Source of the DNA: Limnoperna fortunei
Lineage: Eukaryota; Mollusca; Bivalvia; Mytilida; Modiolidae
Reading direction: 5' to 3'
DNA: 64,000 nt
NCBI GenBank assembly: GCA_944474755.1
Contig: OX104120.1
Coordinates: forward strand, 20,740,492 to 20,804,491
Shown one piece after another: positions 48,819-58,915 of this stretch (position 1 is the first letter of the stretch; every line of letters starts with the position of its first letter). The notes under the pieces were generated by a model that saw only the letters and a program-made list of their open reading frames with translations, did not search any database and had not been told where the DNA came from. The translations under genes and the position numbers were made by a program.

Positions 48819-51800
48819 TTATACTGTGACTGGGTTCCCACTGCCAACATTAGTGTATTCTGTTTTGTACATTTTGGGTGCTGTCATCACAGACTTTGTT
48901 CCAGGTGCTGAAAGAATTAATGATGTATTTTATTTTATTAGGTTAAGGAACAAGTCTGGTGTATCTTTAAAACATGTATATTGATAAATAACAGGAATAA
49001 AGAGCAAGAGAATATTTAAAAAAGCATTGTTGTCTGAGAGTATAATACAGTATCCATCTCTAGGTGGAAAGATAAATGGCTGTTGATTTGAATTATATGA
49101 GTGGCAAAATGGTTAGGAAATTTGATCAACTACTATTAATACTGTACCTGCCAGCATGGAGGTTGTGGGTTTAAGTCTTACAGAGGGCAATTATTAACAG
49201 TTTCCTTGCAGATCAGGGGGATTGAAAAGGTACTGTCTGATGTCATGATATAACCAAAAAAGTTGCATCAAAACCCAATGAAACAAACAATGCTAAATTG
49301 AGGGGGGGGCAAGATCTTTTCTGTTATTTGTGTTTTGGGCATTTTTACAGGTGTGCTAACTGTTTTGTTTTAAAGCAGCTGTTAACTGTTTTTCAACATT
49401 GTTGTTAACTGTTAGTGTTATAATGAAAATAACAACACTGTTTACTGATAATAGTATTGCCCTTTGATGAGATTCTGCTGTTATCTGATTTTTTTATTTC
49501 TGAACTCACTGTTTTTTGTTTTCTCATGTAAATTGCTGTTATCTGTTATCATTATTTTACTGTTATCTGTTTTAGGTAAAATTTTAAATTGTTAACCTAT
49601 TATGGACCCCCAATCTAGCCCCCCCCCCCTTTTTATTGTTACAAGAATTCTTCTGTAATGATTTTCTTTTCATACAACAAATTATCAAATTATATTTCTA
49701 ACTTTCTACTCCACATAATTTTTTTTTTCTAAGAACATATTACTGATATAACATTAGTTTACAAACCAAAGGGGAATGAAACACTTACGTGGTAGTACCC
49801 ATGGCGTATCTACAGGACAATAAAAGTTCTCTTTAGCCTTGACATCCGATGGTCCCACATATGACTCGGTGTATAATGTTTTTAGACCTCCGTGTGGTAC
49901 AGGCAGTAAAGCTTTAGGCTGACGAGGTATTTTTGTCCTGGATTTAAACCATGTGGGGTCAATCATGGGCAACTGTTCTCGTTTTACATTGTCCTTTGGT
50001 ACTGGACTGAAATAAACCAAATGTATTGTTGAAGTAACATGATAGTAAAACAGCTCTACAACAGTTCTATGTGACAACAAAAGCTGTAGAACTGCAGTCT
50101 AAGCTTTAATGTAAAAAAGTTTTTAGTTAGTCATGTCAACAGCAATAGTCTCATTTGCAGTATAAACATTTCCACATCTTAGAAACAAAACTACATGTAG
50201 ATAATGAGCACTAGTAGTACAACTATGCTCATTGAATTGTATATTTATAGCTGTGCTTATAGTGAAGTTTTGTAATGGATCAGAGGTCCATAATATGATG
50301 TGAATTTTTTTTGTAGCTCATTTAATGAAGATATAATGTACATACTTGTGTTTATTTCCATGACCCCAGGCCTTGGGATACTCCTCACAGTCCCAGTAAG
50401 TGGCTATATCTTTCTTTGGGTATTTTTTCAGTTCATCTGGTTTAAAGGATCTGTGGTCTTTTTGTGTGGTTGATAGATAAGGATCCATCAATGTTAAAAC
50501 ACCTTGGTCTCGTACATAAAATGGTTTAGCTTGAAGTTTGGGGTTTTGAGTTGTTCCTTGTCCATACTGGAATAAATAGAGACTAATAAATAGGTATATA
50601 TGTTTAATGAAAAGATATCAATGTTTACACTGAGAAAAATTCAGACTGGGCTTGTATGCATTTTCTGCACAAACCAATTGTGTTTAATTTTTTAGTAAAA
50701 TTACAATCAAAATCCACTTATAACTGCTGCAATACAGCACTCAATCTACCACCTATGGTCTGAACCATATGGTCAACTATGGACCAGAATTCTCCCACCT
50801 TTCAGAGATGTATAATTTAATAGAGTACTCAATATATCGAGAAAATAATTGCTTTTAGTACTATGAAAGGATGCATTTCATATTAATTAATGGTGAACTT
50901 GCAGTGGAGTGTACTATTGTATAAAATTATGGTAAAATCGAATTTAGAGATTGATTAAATTGGGTTTAAAGCCTGTAACAACACCACCAGTTTAAACATT
51001 AGAAGGGCCCTTAAGTATAGCTGTTACAAGTTTATACCTTAGAAGGGCCATCTACATGATGGTCCCACTGTTTGTATGTTTGTGGAAGATTAAGACCAGC
51101 AGTGTCATCAAAATGATATTTCTGTCGCACTCCAGATTTGTTTCTGAACTCCTCCTTTGTCTCAGACATCTGATTTCCTGCAGACAGTGGTTTTCTCCAT
51201 CCTCCCTTGTCCAGCTAAAAGTGAGAAAATTACATTATAATAACAGAAAAACTATTATATGCAATGATTATAAGAAAGTTAAAGTAACTGAATTTCAAAC
51301 AGTTGAAGTGACGAGAAACTGAGATGGTTTGAAAAATTTTAACCAAAGAAATATCTGTCATATTTCTTAATTTTTTTAATCAGTTTAAATGATTTCATGA
51401 TTTTTGTCCTCACTTTGATTTATTGCCAAAAAATTCAGTCAGTATAAATTGAAATTTATTGGTTAGAAAGTCCAATTTAGATGATTTTTTGCATCATGGT
51501 GTGTAATTCTGTTTGAAAGTTTATTTGCCTGTGTTTACATCAAGAATCTTAATACTCAATGTGATATAAATTACATGTACATTGTATAATGTTACTGTGA
51601 CTGCATTTAAGCTTATGTTTTAAAAAAATTGCTGTAATTTTAGAAAATTGCAGAATCTATGTATGCAATAATAAAACTAGGTGCTATAAATCATGAAAAT
51701 ATTCACATCAATCATTTATTATACATTTATATTGTTGTTTTTTATAATTATTTATATATGTAACTTAGAGAGATGTCAAATATGTCTCTAACTCATTTGA

Positions 51801-53310
51801 AGTTGAGTGTACCTTTTCTGCTAAATCCTTAATGTAATTTACATTCCAGTGGCCAGGAGGTTTTTTGTGGATAGGATTGTGATACTGTCCATATGGATAT
51901 TTGTGATCATGAGCCTTCCCAGTAGTTGTCTCAAAATGTTGATCTCTGGTAACTTCATCTTGTTTGGCAAGTGGTGGAGGGACTGGTTCTCTGATTAATG
52001 TCTGTCAAATAAAATGTATCTACATGTATTATACTGTCATAATAAATTGAAAACATTTAAAACTAATTTATTAGGTCTTCCAAAACCATGCAAATTTTGT
52101 TTCATTAAACCATATATCATTTAAAATTCTGACAGATTGACACAAACAAATGTGAAGATTGAATAAAATTCCATTAGTGTCCATTCTGTTAGACAAATTG
52201 TTGTTTTGTTTTGTTTTTTTTTTGTTGCTTTTTATGTGACAGACCAAGTGTTTTGTTTGTTATTTTGAATTACCTTTTTAGCTATAATGTTCTATTGTTC
52301 AGTTATTTAGATGTCTGACCTATGCTAAAAGTCACATTACACGTGCGCTCAGTTTTTTCTTGCATTTATTTATTACTACAAATTGTACCTTTGTATTACA
52401 ATATCCAATAGAAACAATTTTCCCACAAAAAACCTGCCCATATTTTATACTATGCACTTTTTTGTGTACATGTGACAAATCATTCTTGACTTTTTATGAA
52501 GAAATTTTACATAGTTTTTGTTTCTAAAGAGACCTTGCATGGGTTGTTACCAAAGTTTGCCTGCTTTCTTGATGTTCAATGGAATACAGAGAAATGGCAA
52601 GACTATTCCCATCTCAACTGCAGAAAAACATTACCAGAAGGATTTTGATCCTAACTTACACTTCTGTTCTAATTTAGGTCAAATTTCATTATGGAAAATT
52701 ACTCTATCAAAATGAAAAATACCACATTTAACTGTGAAAAATAAATGCAGATTTCAATTTGCACCATTTTGTGACTTTAAGTATAGTATCTCTGAAGATT
52801 TGCAGATTTTAATATTTTCATAATCTCTTCGTCAAAATTCCTTTCAACAAAAGCGAGCATCGCAGATGCGAGCTATACGGTTACATGCATGTGTGTAAAT
52901 AAAATCACGTGATCCATATGAACAAACCCTTTTCAGATGGTAGCTGAGCTGTCAGAAAAAGATATGATATTCATATTAATAGTAAGGTTTGTTTTAACAT
53001 AAACAACCACTTTCTAAGCCAACAGTATTACTATGTTATGCTGCAAGAGGATCTTGGTAAAGCTGCTCTATATACAGTATAATATTGAATTTGAATAGAA
53101 AAATCCAGATAAATGACCAGAACATTGAATTATGTTTTATTGTAACAGAGTGTGGTCTACTCTTAAACAATACAGATGCTATTTTTGTTTTTATTGTACC
53201 TGAAAGTCTGAATCTGGGAAGAAATAGCCCGGTCTGTAATGATGTCCCACACCAGTCGATGTTTGTTGCCAATCTTGACGAGGCTCGTGTTTTATCTCTT
53301 TAAAACTCAT
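48819..53310 (-). CDS. six-exon gene for a Tyr/Pro/Lys-rich protein, possibly axonemal
   Basis: Exons on the minus strand: 53310-53200, 52001-51813, 51214-51038, 50566-50346, 50006-49789 and 48907-48819. Lengths sum to 1,005 nt (334 aa plus stop), all introns are GT-AG and phases match. The protein has no signal peptide, membrane segment or recognised enzyme motif. It is rich in Lys, Tyr, Pro, His and Trp, and short aromatic motifs recur (HHYRPGYFF, GHWNVNYIK, AKPFYVRDQGV, ATYWDCEEYPKAWG, VPHGGLKTLYTESYVG, CPVDTPWVLP, TAPKMYKTEYTNVG). Extended Tyr/Pro motifs of this kind are typical of ciliary and sperm microtubule-associated or inner proteins. I suspect relation to the SPMIP7/SPATA48-type group but cannot confirm it, so I give no symbol. 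The gene converges on the YTH-nucleotidyltransferase gene. Confidence 0.85.
49093..49290 (+). mobile_element. second type of tRNA-derived SINE, intron 5 of the minus-strand gene
   Basis: GAGTGGCAAAATGGTTAGG gives an A-box-like start and GTTGTGGGTTTAAGTCTTAC a B-box-like segment 70-75 bp later. The body and the tail AAACAAACAATG do not match the main SINE family. Heavily mutated. Confidence 0.5.
52440..52760. repeat. intronic copy of a diverged dispersed repeat
   Basis: Matches 54020-54400 over more than 300 bp: GCCTGCTTTCTTGATGTTCA here against GTCTGCTTTCGTGACGTTCA there, and CTCAACTGCAGAAAAACATT against CTAAACTGCAGACGACATCA. The copy inside the minus-strand gene has lost nearly all CpGs. 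Confidence 0.8.
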
Positions 53311-53760
53311 ATTGATAACAGATTACGACGATAAAATAAGTATTCAATAGACTTAAATTAATAAAAAACAGTTATATTTATATCTTCCTCGCTAAATCAC
53401 CCATTAATGGCTATAATTCCCTGTTTGACAGCGATTCATCCAATTCTTTCACTGTGTACTAGTCACCATGAGAACATACCGGAAGTTCAAAATCGCAAAG
53501 GGAAATAACGCTTATAGAACAACTGAGATTGCTTTAGCGGGACTTTTAAAAATTAATCCCATGTGTTAACATTACCGTTAAATATAAGTGCTAATATTTT
53601 GGGTAATTGATACATGTTTATACAGCAATTATGTATTACTTTTGATTAAATTTTCAAGAGGAAATGTAAAAGAACTTTATTTATCGCTAGTTATCACTAG
53701 CCAAGCCCAAGCTGCGATTTTTTTTAAGTGAATTATAGTGAAAAATAGAATCAAAGACAA
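53311..53760. other. upstream region of the minus-strand gene
   Basis: Should hold the 5' UTR and promoter of the 334-aa protein gene. No TATA box or other element stands out. CpGs reappear from here on. Confidence 0.4.
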
Positions 53761-53862
53761 GTGGGAGGGCTAGACGAGAAAATATCAGACACCCACAGAA
53801 CCTCGTTGGACCAGAAATCTTTTCACTTGGGTGTCTAAGATTTTCCCGTCTTGCCCTCCCAC
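53761..53862. mobile_element. hairpin element, family B
   Basis: GTGGGAGGGC pairs with GCCCTCCCAC and CAGACACCCA with TGGGTGTCT, with partial pairing between. The loop includes CCTCGTTGGACCAG. The related hairpin at 57775-57905 has CCTCGAGATGGACCAG at the same place. Confidence 0.8.
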
Positions 53863-54019
53863 CGGTGTTAGATCCATTATAGCTGACTACACTTACCGTT
53901 CGGTTCGAATACTTATACTAAATGCCAACCCCACTTCGAAAAATTTGTTTGCTTGCATTTTTTCATTATTCTATATTTTACCTTTTTATTACGAAAATTC
54001 AGTAGAAAAAATGTAGATA

Positions 54020-54400
54020 CGATAACCTGTCCATGTTTTATAGTATGCCTCTGGTGTTAAGTTGTTACAAATCGTCCTTGACTTTTGCTACGGGAATTTT
54101 ACATAATAAGTCAGCCATTTTTGTTTCTAAAGGGACCTTACGATGTTTACAAATGTTCGTCTGCTTTCGTGACGTTCAATGGTATTCGGACAAACCGCGA
54201 GACTTTTCCCGCCTAAACTGCAGACGACATCACCCGAAGGATTTCGAGTAGACAACAATCGATTGTTCCTAAAGTACACTTCCGTTCTAATTAAGGTCAA
54301 ATTTTAGTATGGAAAATCGCCCTTTTAAAATTTAAAAACTGCCAAATTTCAAAACGCTGAATATCTCGAGGAAATAATTATTGATTTCAAAAAGTAGAAT
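54020..54400. repeat. CpG-retaining copy of the dispersed repeat
   Basis: Partner of 52440-52760. Lies outside the gene and keeps CpGs such as TTCGTCTGC, GTGACGTTC and CCGCGAGAC. Confidence 0.8.
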
Positions 54401-54584
54401 TCTTGATCTACAAAAGGAGCATAAGCTGAACCATACGCGGTAAGCAGTTTTCATTTCTCACGCAAAAAACATGCTCCACAATACGTCAACACTTAGTATA
54501 GTCAGTTCACCAGCTATGAAACCGGCCATTTTTTTACCGGTTTGCAACATTCTGAATACCTAAAAATTTACATGTAAAGTATGA

Positions 54585-54710
54585 ACTGTAACTGACGTAA
54601 TTCCGATATAACGCCTTATGACGTAACGTCCGGCGTCCGGTAATCAAGTTCAAATGAAAAAAAACAGTTTATCAAAAAAATGCTTTTATAGGTTTCTATT
54701 TCTATCACAA
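54585..54710. repeat. inverted copy of 58780-58915
   Basis: AACTGTAACTGACGTAATTC, CGCCTTATGACGTAACGTC and AAATGCTTTTATAGGTTTCT occur at 54585-54710 and, reverse-complemented, at 58780-58915. The two copies are more than 90% alike by eye and bracket the palindrome-rich 4 kb between them. Confidence 0.85.
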
Positions 54711-54930
54711 GTAAAAGTTCACATAGGCGTTCCCGAAAGCGCATCATATCCAGAAAAGAATGGCATTTTGCTAATTTGAATAACAAAATTGCGACGTCAC
54801 TAATTGTACAATAAAATATGTAACAATTAAGAGCACTAATTGGGCTAGTGGATCATTTTCGCAAGCAAACAATTTATAAATACACCGGTAATGAAACGAA
54901 GGGAAAAAAATTTTATTTCTTCGTTGTTTT

Positions 54931-55585
54931 CTATGGAAGCCCGTACGTGCCAAGGAAACAATAATTTATAACTTGTGCGCACGAGTTTCAAACTGATGAG
55001 CACGAGTTTCAAATCTTGTGCGCACCAGTTACTAACTTGTGCGCACGAGTTCTTAACTTGAGCGCACGAGTTTCATATCTTGTGCGCACGAGTTATAAAC
55101 TTGAGTGCACGAGTTTCATATCTTGTGCGCACGAGTTACTAACGTGTGCGCACGAGTTTCAAATCTTGAGCGGAAGAGTTTCAATCTTGTGCGCACGAGT
55201 TACTAACTTGTGCGCACTAGTTTCAAATCTTGAGCGCACGAGATTCAAACTTGTGCGCACAAGTTACTAACTTGTGCGCACGAGTTACTCGCACCAGTTA
55301 TTAACTTGAGAGCACGACTTGAGTTCAAACTTGAGCGCACGAGTTTCAAATCTTGTGTGTACAAGTTAGTAACTCGTGCGCACAAGATTTGAAACTCGAG
55401 CGCACAAGTTAATAACTCGTGCGCAGAAGATTTGAAACTCGTGCGCGCAAGAAAGTAACTCGTGCGCACACAATTTGAAACTCGTGCGATCAAGTTAGTA
55501 ACTTGTGCGCACCAGTTTGAAACTCGTGTGCACAAGTTATAAATTATTTTTTTTCTTGGCACGAACGGGCTTCCATAGTTTTGTC
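54931..55585. repeat. palindromic minisatellite with inverted flanks
   Basis: The outer flanks CTATGGAAGCCCGT and ACGGGCTTCCATAG are inverted copies. Between them is a 21-22 bp repeat. It reads CTTGTGCGCACGAGTT on the left half (54973 to about 55350) and AACTCGTGCGCACAAG on the right half (about 55355 to 55540), so the array switches orientation near 55350. The core GTGCGCAC is itself palindromic. The whole locus can fold into a very long hairpin. Short open frames here are by-products. Confidence 0.92.
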
Positions 55586-55642
55586 TAGGTTCCTCGGCAC
55601 TCGGAAATTTCGAAGCGATCATTTAGTTATTTTGTTTAATTT

Positions 55643-55897
55643 AGGGACCGACCATTTAACTTGCAAGGGGGGGGGGGGGGGGGCTTGTTTTTTTCCTAAA
55701 AAAATATTTTGAAAATGATTTTTGATGAAAGGAATATTTTAGAAGCAGTGGGTAAGAAAAAAATATTCTGAAGAAGGATTTCTGCTATATAAAATAATGC
55801 TAATTGAACAATAATATTCTGTCGCGACGCTTTAAAAAAATTTCTGACCAAAATAAAAAACCAAGGCCCCTTACTTCAAGTTAAATGGTCTGTCCCT
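55643..55897. mobile_element. MITE with a homopolymer G run next to its left TIR
   Basis: AGGGACCGACCATTTAACTT at 55643 is mirrored by AAGTTAAATGGTCTGTCCCT ending at 55897. A run of about 18 G starts just inside the left TIR; the right side has the corresponding AAGGCCCCTTACTT. The interior is A/T-rich without coding content. Confidence 0.85.
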
Positions 55898-56248
55898 TAA
55901 ATGTTAAAAAAATTTTCAGAAAATCGAGGGAGTTTTTTAAACTTCCTTGTTGTGCTGACAAAGATTCGCATAAAAAATACGCATCGGCCGAACCCGTACT
56001 TTAAGTTCTTTTTAATAATAACCAAGTTTTTTTTTTTATTTAAAGGTTCCTGCGAAGTTTAAATATGCATTCGTAGCTAACTCTCAAGAATTACAATGAG
56101 ACACAAATGGGAAAATTGAGTTTAACTTCATATCTGCACCGGATTAACTAGGGGCCTCAAAAAGGGTTTCTCAGTCATGTGGTTTTTAGCTCATGATATT
56201 CATAAGAAAATAGACCAGTCATTTCTGGATATGTGAAATAACCTATTT

Positions 56249-57470
56249 CTTCCGTAAACCAACAACTATCCTATAGAGTCTCCATTGTTTTAGACTCCAT
56301 TGTCTCTGACATCCAATCAGAACGCCGGAAAGAAGAACGTCAAACAAGAACGTTGTGATGCTTCTATAACAACGTTCTTGTTTCTGGCGTTTTGATTAGA
56401 TGACGCAGCAAGTACAGATGTGTGCGCGTGAGCTCATCTGTACTGGATCATCTGTACCAGATTGATTGATTAATGGTGTTTAACACCCGAGCAGCAATAT
56501 TTCAGCTATATTTAGGCGATGAACATGAAATGGATGATAAAATGAAAATGAAATGAATGAAAATGGGATGGAACACAAGGAAAAATAGGGGTAACGGATT
56601 TTAGATTGCCATTGGCAAATGGGAGGATGGATAGGGTCGGGCAATTTAGCCTCCTGTAGCGGGATCGAAATCCCTACTCATAGCGAATACTACAGCAGCG
56701 TTCTTTAACGTGAGAGGAACGTGGCATTTTTCCCAACACGGTGCACTAATATGGTTTGCGGTCAGGTTTTCCGTATTATGGTCTGACAACCCCAGCTTGC
56801 CAGGGTTACCCCATTCAACCACCTGGGGCACACAGCCCAGTCGGTCTTTAAGCAAACCGACCTGACACGCCGGTCAGGGTACTGGGCGCTATTGAGTCGC
56901 CTTTTACGACAAGCTAGCGCGACTGCGGTCTATTCTTTTAGCCATCCGGATCCCGCATGGGGACATCTGTACCAGAAATCGGTTATTTACGGACGAAATT
57001 ATTAACGGAACAAAACGCGCGAAAAAGTAAGCTTAAACATGGCGTTTCAAACAACCAATCAAACTGTGAAGTAGACTGGTAGTGACCTGGGGTTATATTT
57101 GAAAGTGAAGCTTGAGTAAATAAAAACTATTGCATCAGGGGACCATGTGAGATCCCGGCTTTATTTCTCACCCGAAGTATAGAAATATATCGTGACTTCC
57201 TGTTGGTGAGATTTCTCTTTCTTCGTAAATCGACAATTTCTGGTAAAGATGACACAGTACAGATGAGCTCAAGCGCACACATCTGTACTTGCTGCGTCAT
57301 CCAATCAAAACGCCAGAAAAAAGAACGTTGTCATGGAAGCATAACAGCGTTCTTCTATGACGTTCTTGTTTCCGGCGTTCTGATTGGATGTCAGAGACAA
57401 TAGAGTATAAAACAACGGAGAGTCTATAGGATATAGCAATGTGAAAGTTGTTGGTTTACGGAAGTAATAG
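56249..57470. mobile_element. inverted-repeat element with arms of about 200 bp
   Basis: The left arm (56249-56445) has TTCCGTAAACCAACAACT, CATCCAATCAGAACGCCGG and GCAAGTACAGATGTGTGCGC. The right arm (57253-57470) is the reverse complement, with GCGCACACATCTGTACTTGC and AGTTGTTGGTTTACGGAA. Each arm also contains its own hairpin (GAACGCCGGAAA... with ...TTTCTGGCGTTTTG). The interior holds another repeat at 56470-56960. Confidence 0.85.
56470..56960 (-). mobile_element. interspersed repeat nested in the inverted-repeat element
   Basis: TGGTGTTTAACACCCGAGCA and CAATATTTCAGCTATATTTA are at the left. The other end has GAGTCGCCTTTTACGACAAG and CCATCCGGATCCCGCATGGG, a terminal block I recognise as frequent in mollusc interspersed repeats. 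It is non-coding and CpG-rich compared with the genic block. Confidence 0.65.
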
Positions 57471-57645
57471 GTACTTTCATGCGTTTTTGGGAAAGCCGGT
57501 GTGAACTTTCACTCGTGATAGAAATTTTTTATGTCTTTTGGCTCGTTCCGCTGCGCTCCACTCGCGAAAAGACATAAAATTTCTATAACTCGTGAAAGAT
57601 CAACCGGTCTTTCCCAAAAACGTATGAAAGAACCTATTAGTCTCG
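57467..57645. mobile_element. hairpin element with a TCCGCTGCGCTCC loop
   Basis: ATGCGTTTTTGGGAAAGCCG pairs with CGGTCTTTCCCAAAAACGTA, and ATAGAAATTTTTTATGTCTT with AAGACATAAAATTTCTATAA. The loop reads CTCGTTCCGCTGCGCTCCAC. Arms are about 75 bp. Confidence 0.88.
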
Positions 57646-57774
57646 GTTGAGATAGCTTATTGTGAAGTCGATTAATTATGACGTCAAGTTACGTATGCAC
57701 AAATTGCTACCAAGCATACTGAAAAATGCCTAAAAATATCGAACTCTAGTGGGAACATGTACAAAATCACTCAT

Positions 57775-57905
57775 GGAAAGCCAATTCATGAAAATCTCAA
57801 ACCCGCGGGCAAAAATATCTGTTTGTCCAATCCCTCGACAGAGCCTCGAGATGGACCAGACATCTTTACCCTTGGGTTTGAGATTTTTCTTATTTAAATT
57901 GTCTC
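57775..57905. mobile_element. hairpin element, family B, second copy
   Basis: CAATTCATGAAAATCTCAAA pairs with TTTGAGATTTTTCTTATTTA. The loop includes GAGCCTCGAGATGGACCAGA, matching the loop of 53761-53862. Confidence 0.78.
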
Positions 57906-57989
57906 GCCTTTCCACTATATCAAACACAAGGGAAGTGATATCTTGGACTAACAGATAAATCTCACCAACAGGTAGTCACGAGATAAATA

Positions 57990-58282
57990 GATTATATACG
58001 TGTTTTGAAACGAGATGCATTTTGTCATCCGTATCTCATCGAAAGGCGACAGCCCTGAGATGAGATTTCGAGACAATACATCAAGTGTAAAAACACGTAA
58101 GTAATATGCTTATCGTATTTTGGTACCCTGGCGATGGTATCCTCTTTAGCATAATTTAAAAGTAAAGCTTGCGTAAATGAAAAATATTTCACCAGGAGAC
58201 CAGGGTACTGTTTATCGTTTTGAACATTGTGAAGTCACGGTGTTTACTTAACGACATCTGGACAGGGAGGTGAGATGGGCCC
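57990..58282. mobile_element. hairpin MITE family A, third copy, interrupted
   Basis: AAACGAGATGCATTTTGTCA, AAAGGCGACAGCCCTGAGAT and AAAACACGTAAGTAATATGC match the central part of family A. GTGAAGTCACGGTGTTTACT and GGGAGGTGAGATGGGCCCA (to 58282) match the outer right arm. An 80-bp insert at 58125-58205 separates them; a similar sequence lies in the same orientation at 57080-57150. Confidence 0.75.
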
Positions 58283-58508
58283 AACTCACGCTAGTAGTCT
58301 CAGATAGGATTATATCGCACATAATAAAGAAAGTACTGAAAAATAGCGATAAATTTCTCTACCTCGGGTTAGAAAAATATGTTTCCACGATGTTCTCTCA
58401 GGACTCGGGCGTATGGTGGTCAGTGAACAAATGTTAAAATGATTGGATTTTCTTTGTAGGAAATCAAATTTATAGCGTTTTCGTGGAAAATATGTTATAC
58501 CTCGTTGG

Positions 58509-58572
58509 AATCCTCACAAGTCAGGGTTTCTGTGTCCACACGTGGATACAGAAACCATGACTTGTGAGGATG
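58509..58572. mobile_element. 64-bp palindromic insertion with a 9-bp flanking repeat
   Basis: A near-perfect palindrome (ATCCTCACAAGTCAGGGTTT ... AAACCATGACTTGTGAGGAT; centre CCACACGTGG) is flanked on both sides by CCTCGTTGG (58500-58508 and 58573-58581). The paralogous copy near 61590 reads ATACCTCGTTGGTAAAAGC with one CCTCGTTGG and no palindrome, so it is the empty site. A related core, GTCAGGTTTCTGTGTCCACA, is at 34463-34482. Confidence 0.85.
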
Positions 58573-58779
58573 CCTCGTTGGTAGAAGCGAAGTTTAACAT
58601 TTTTAAACCCTACATGAAATGGTCTTACTGCTTAAGAAATATAAAATAAACTATTTTTTTACAATCAGAATCTTTATTGTCATGATTTGTATTTAATTAA
58701 AGCATATTTTCTGAACACTTTATGAAACGGACTTCAGTTCCTGATAAGAAAAATAAATAACAATAAGTTCAAAAGGTTT

Positions 58780-58915
58780 CACAGACTATACAGAAATAGA
58801 AACCTATAAAAGCATTCTTTTGATAAACTGTTTTTTTTCATTTGAACTTGAATACCGGACGCCGACGTTACGTCATAAGGCGTTGTATCGGAATTACGTC
58901 AGTTACAGTTAAGTA
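58780..58915. repeat. inverted copy of 54585-54710
   Basis: AGAAACCTATAAAAGCATTC, GACGTTACGTCATAAGGCG and GAATTACGTCAGTTACAGTT are the reverse complement of the copy near 54.6 kb. It lies inside duplication copy 1 but is not found in copy 2, so it was probably inserted there. Confidence 0.85.

Noticed and set aside
49301..49632. Possible MITE bounded by a G run and a C run
   Set aside because: Apart from the homopolymers, the two ends do not pair convincingly and the interior is simple CTGTTATCTG-like sequence.
54970..55540. CRISPR-like regular repeats
   Set aside because: The spacing is only the repeat itself, spacers are not unique, orientation switches in the middle and the organism is an animal.
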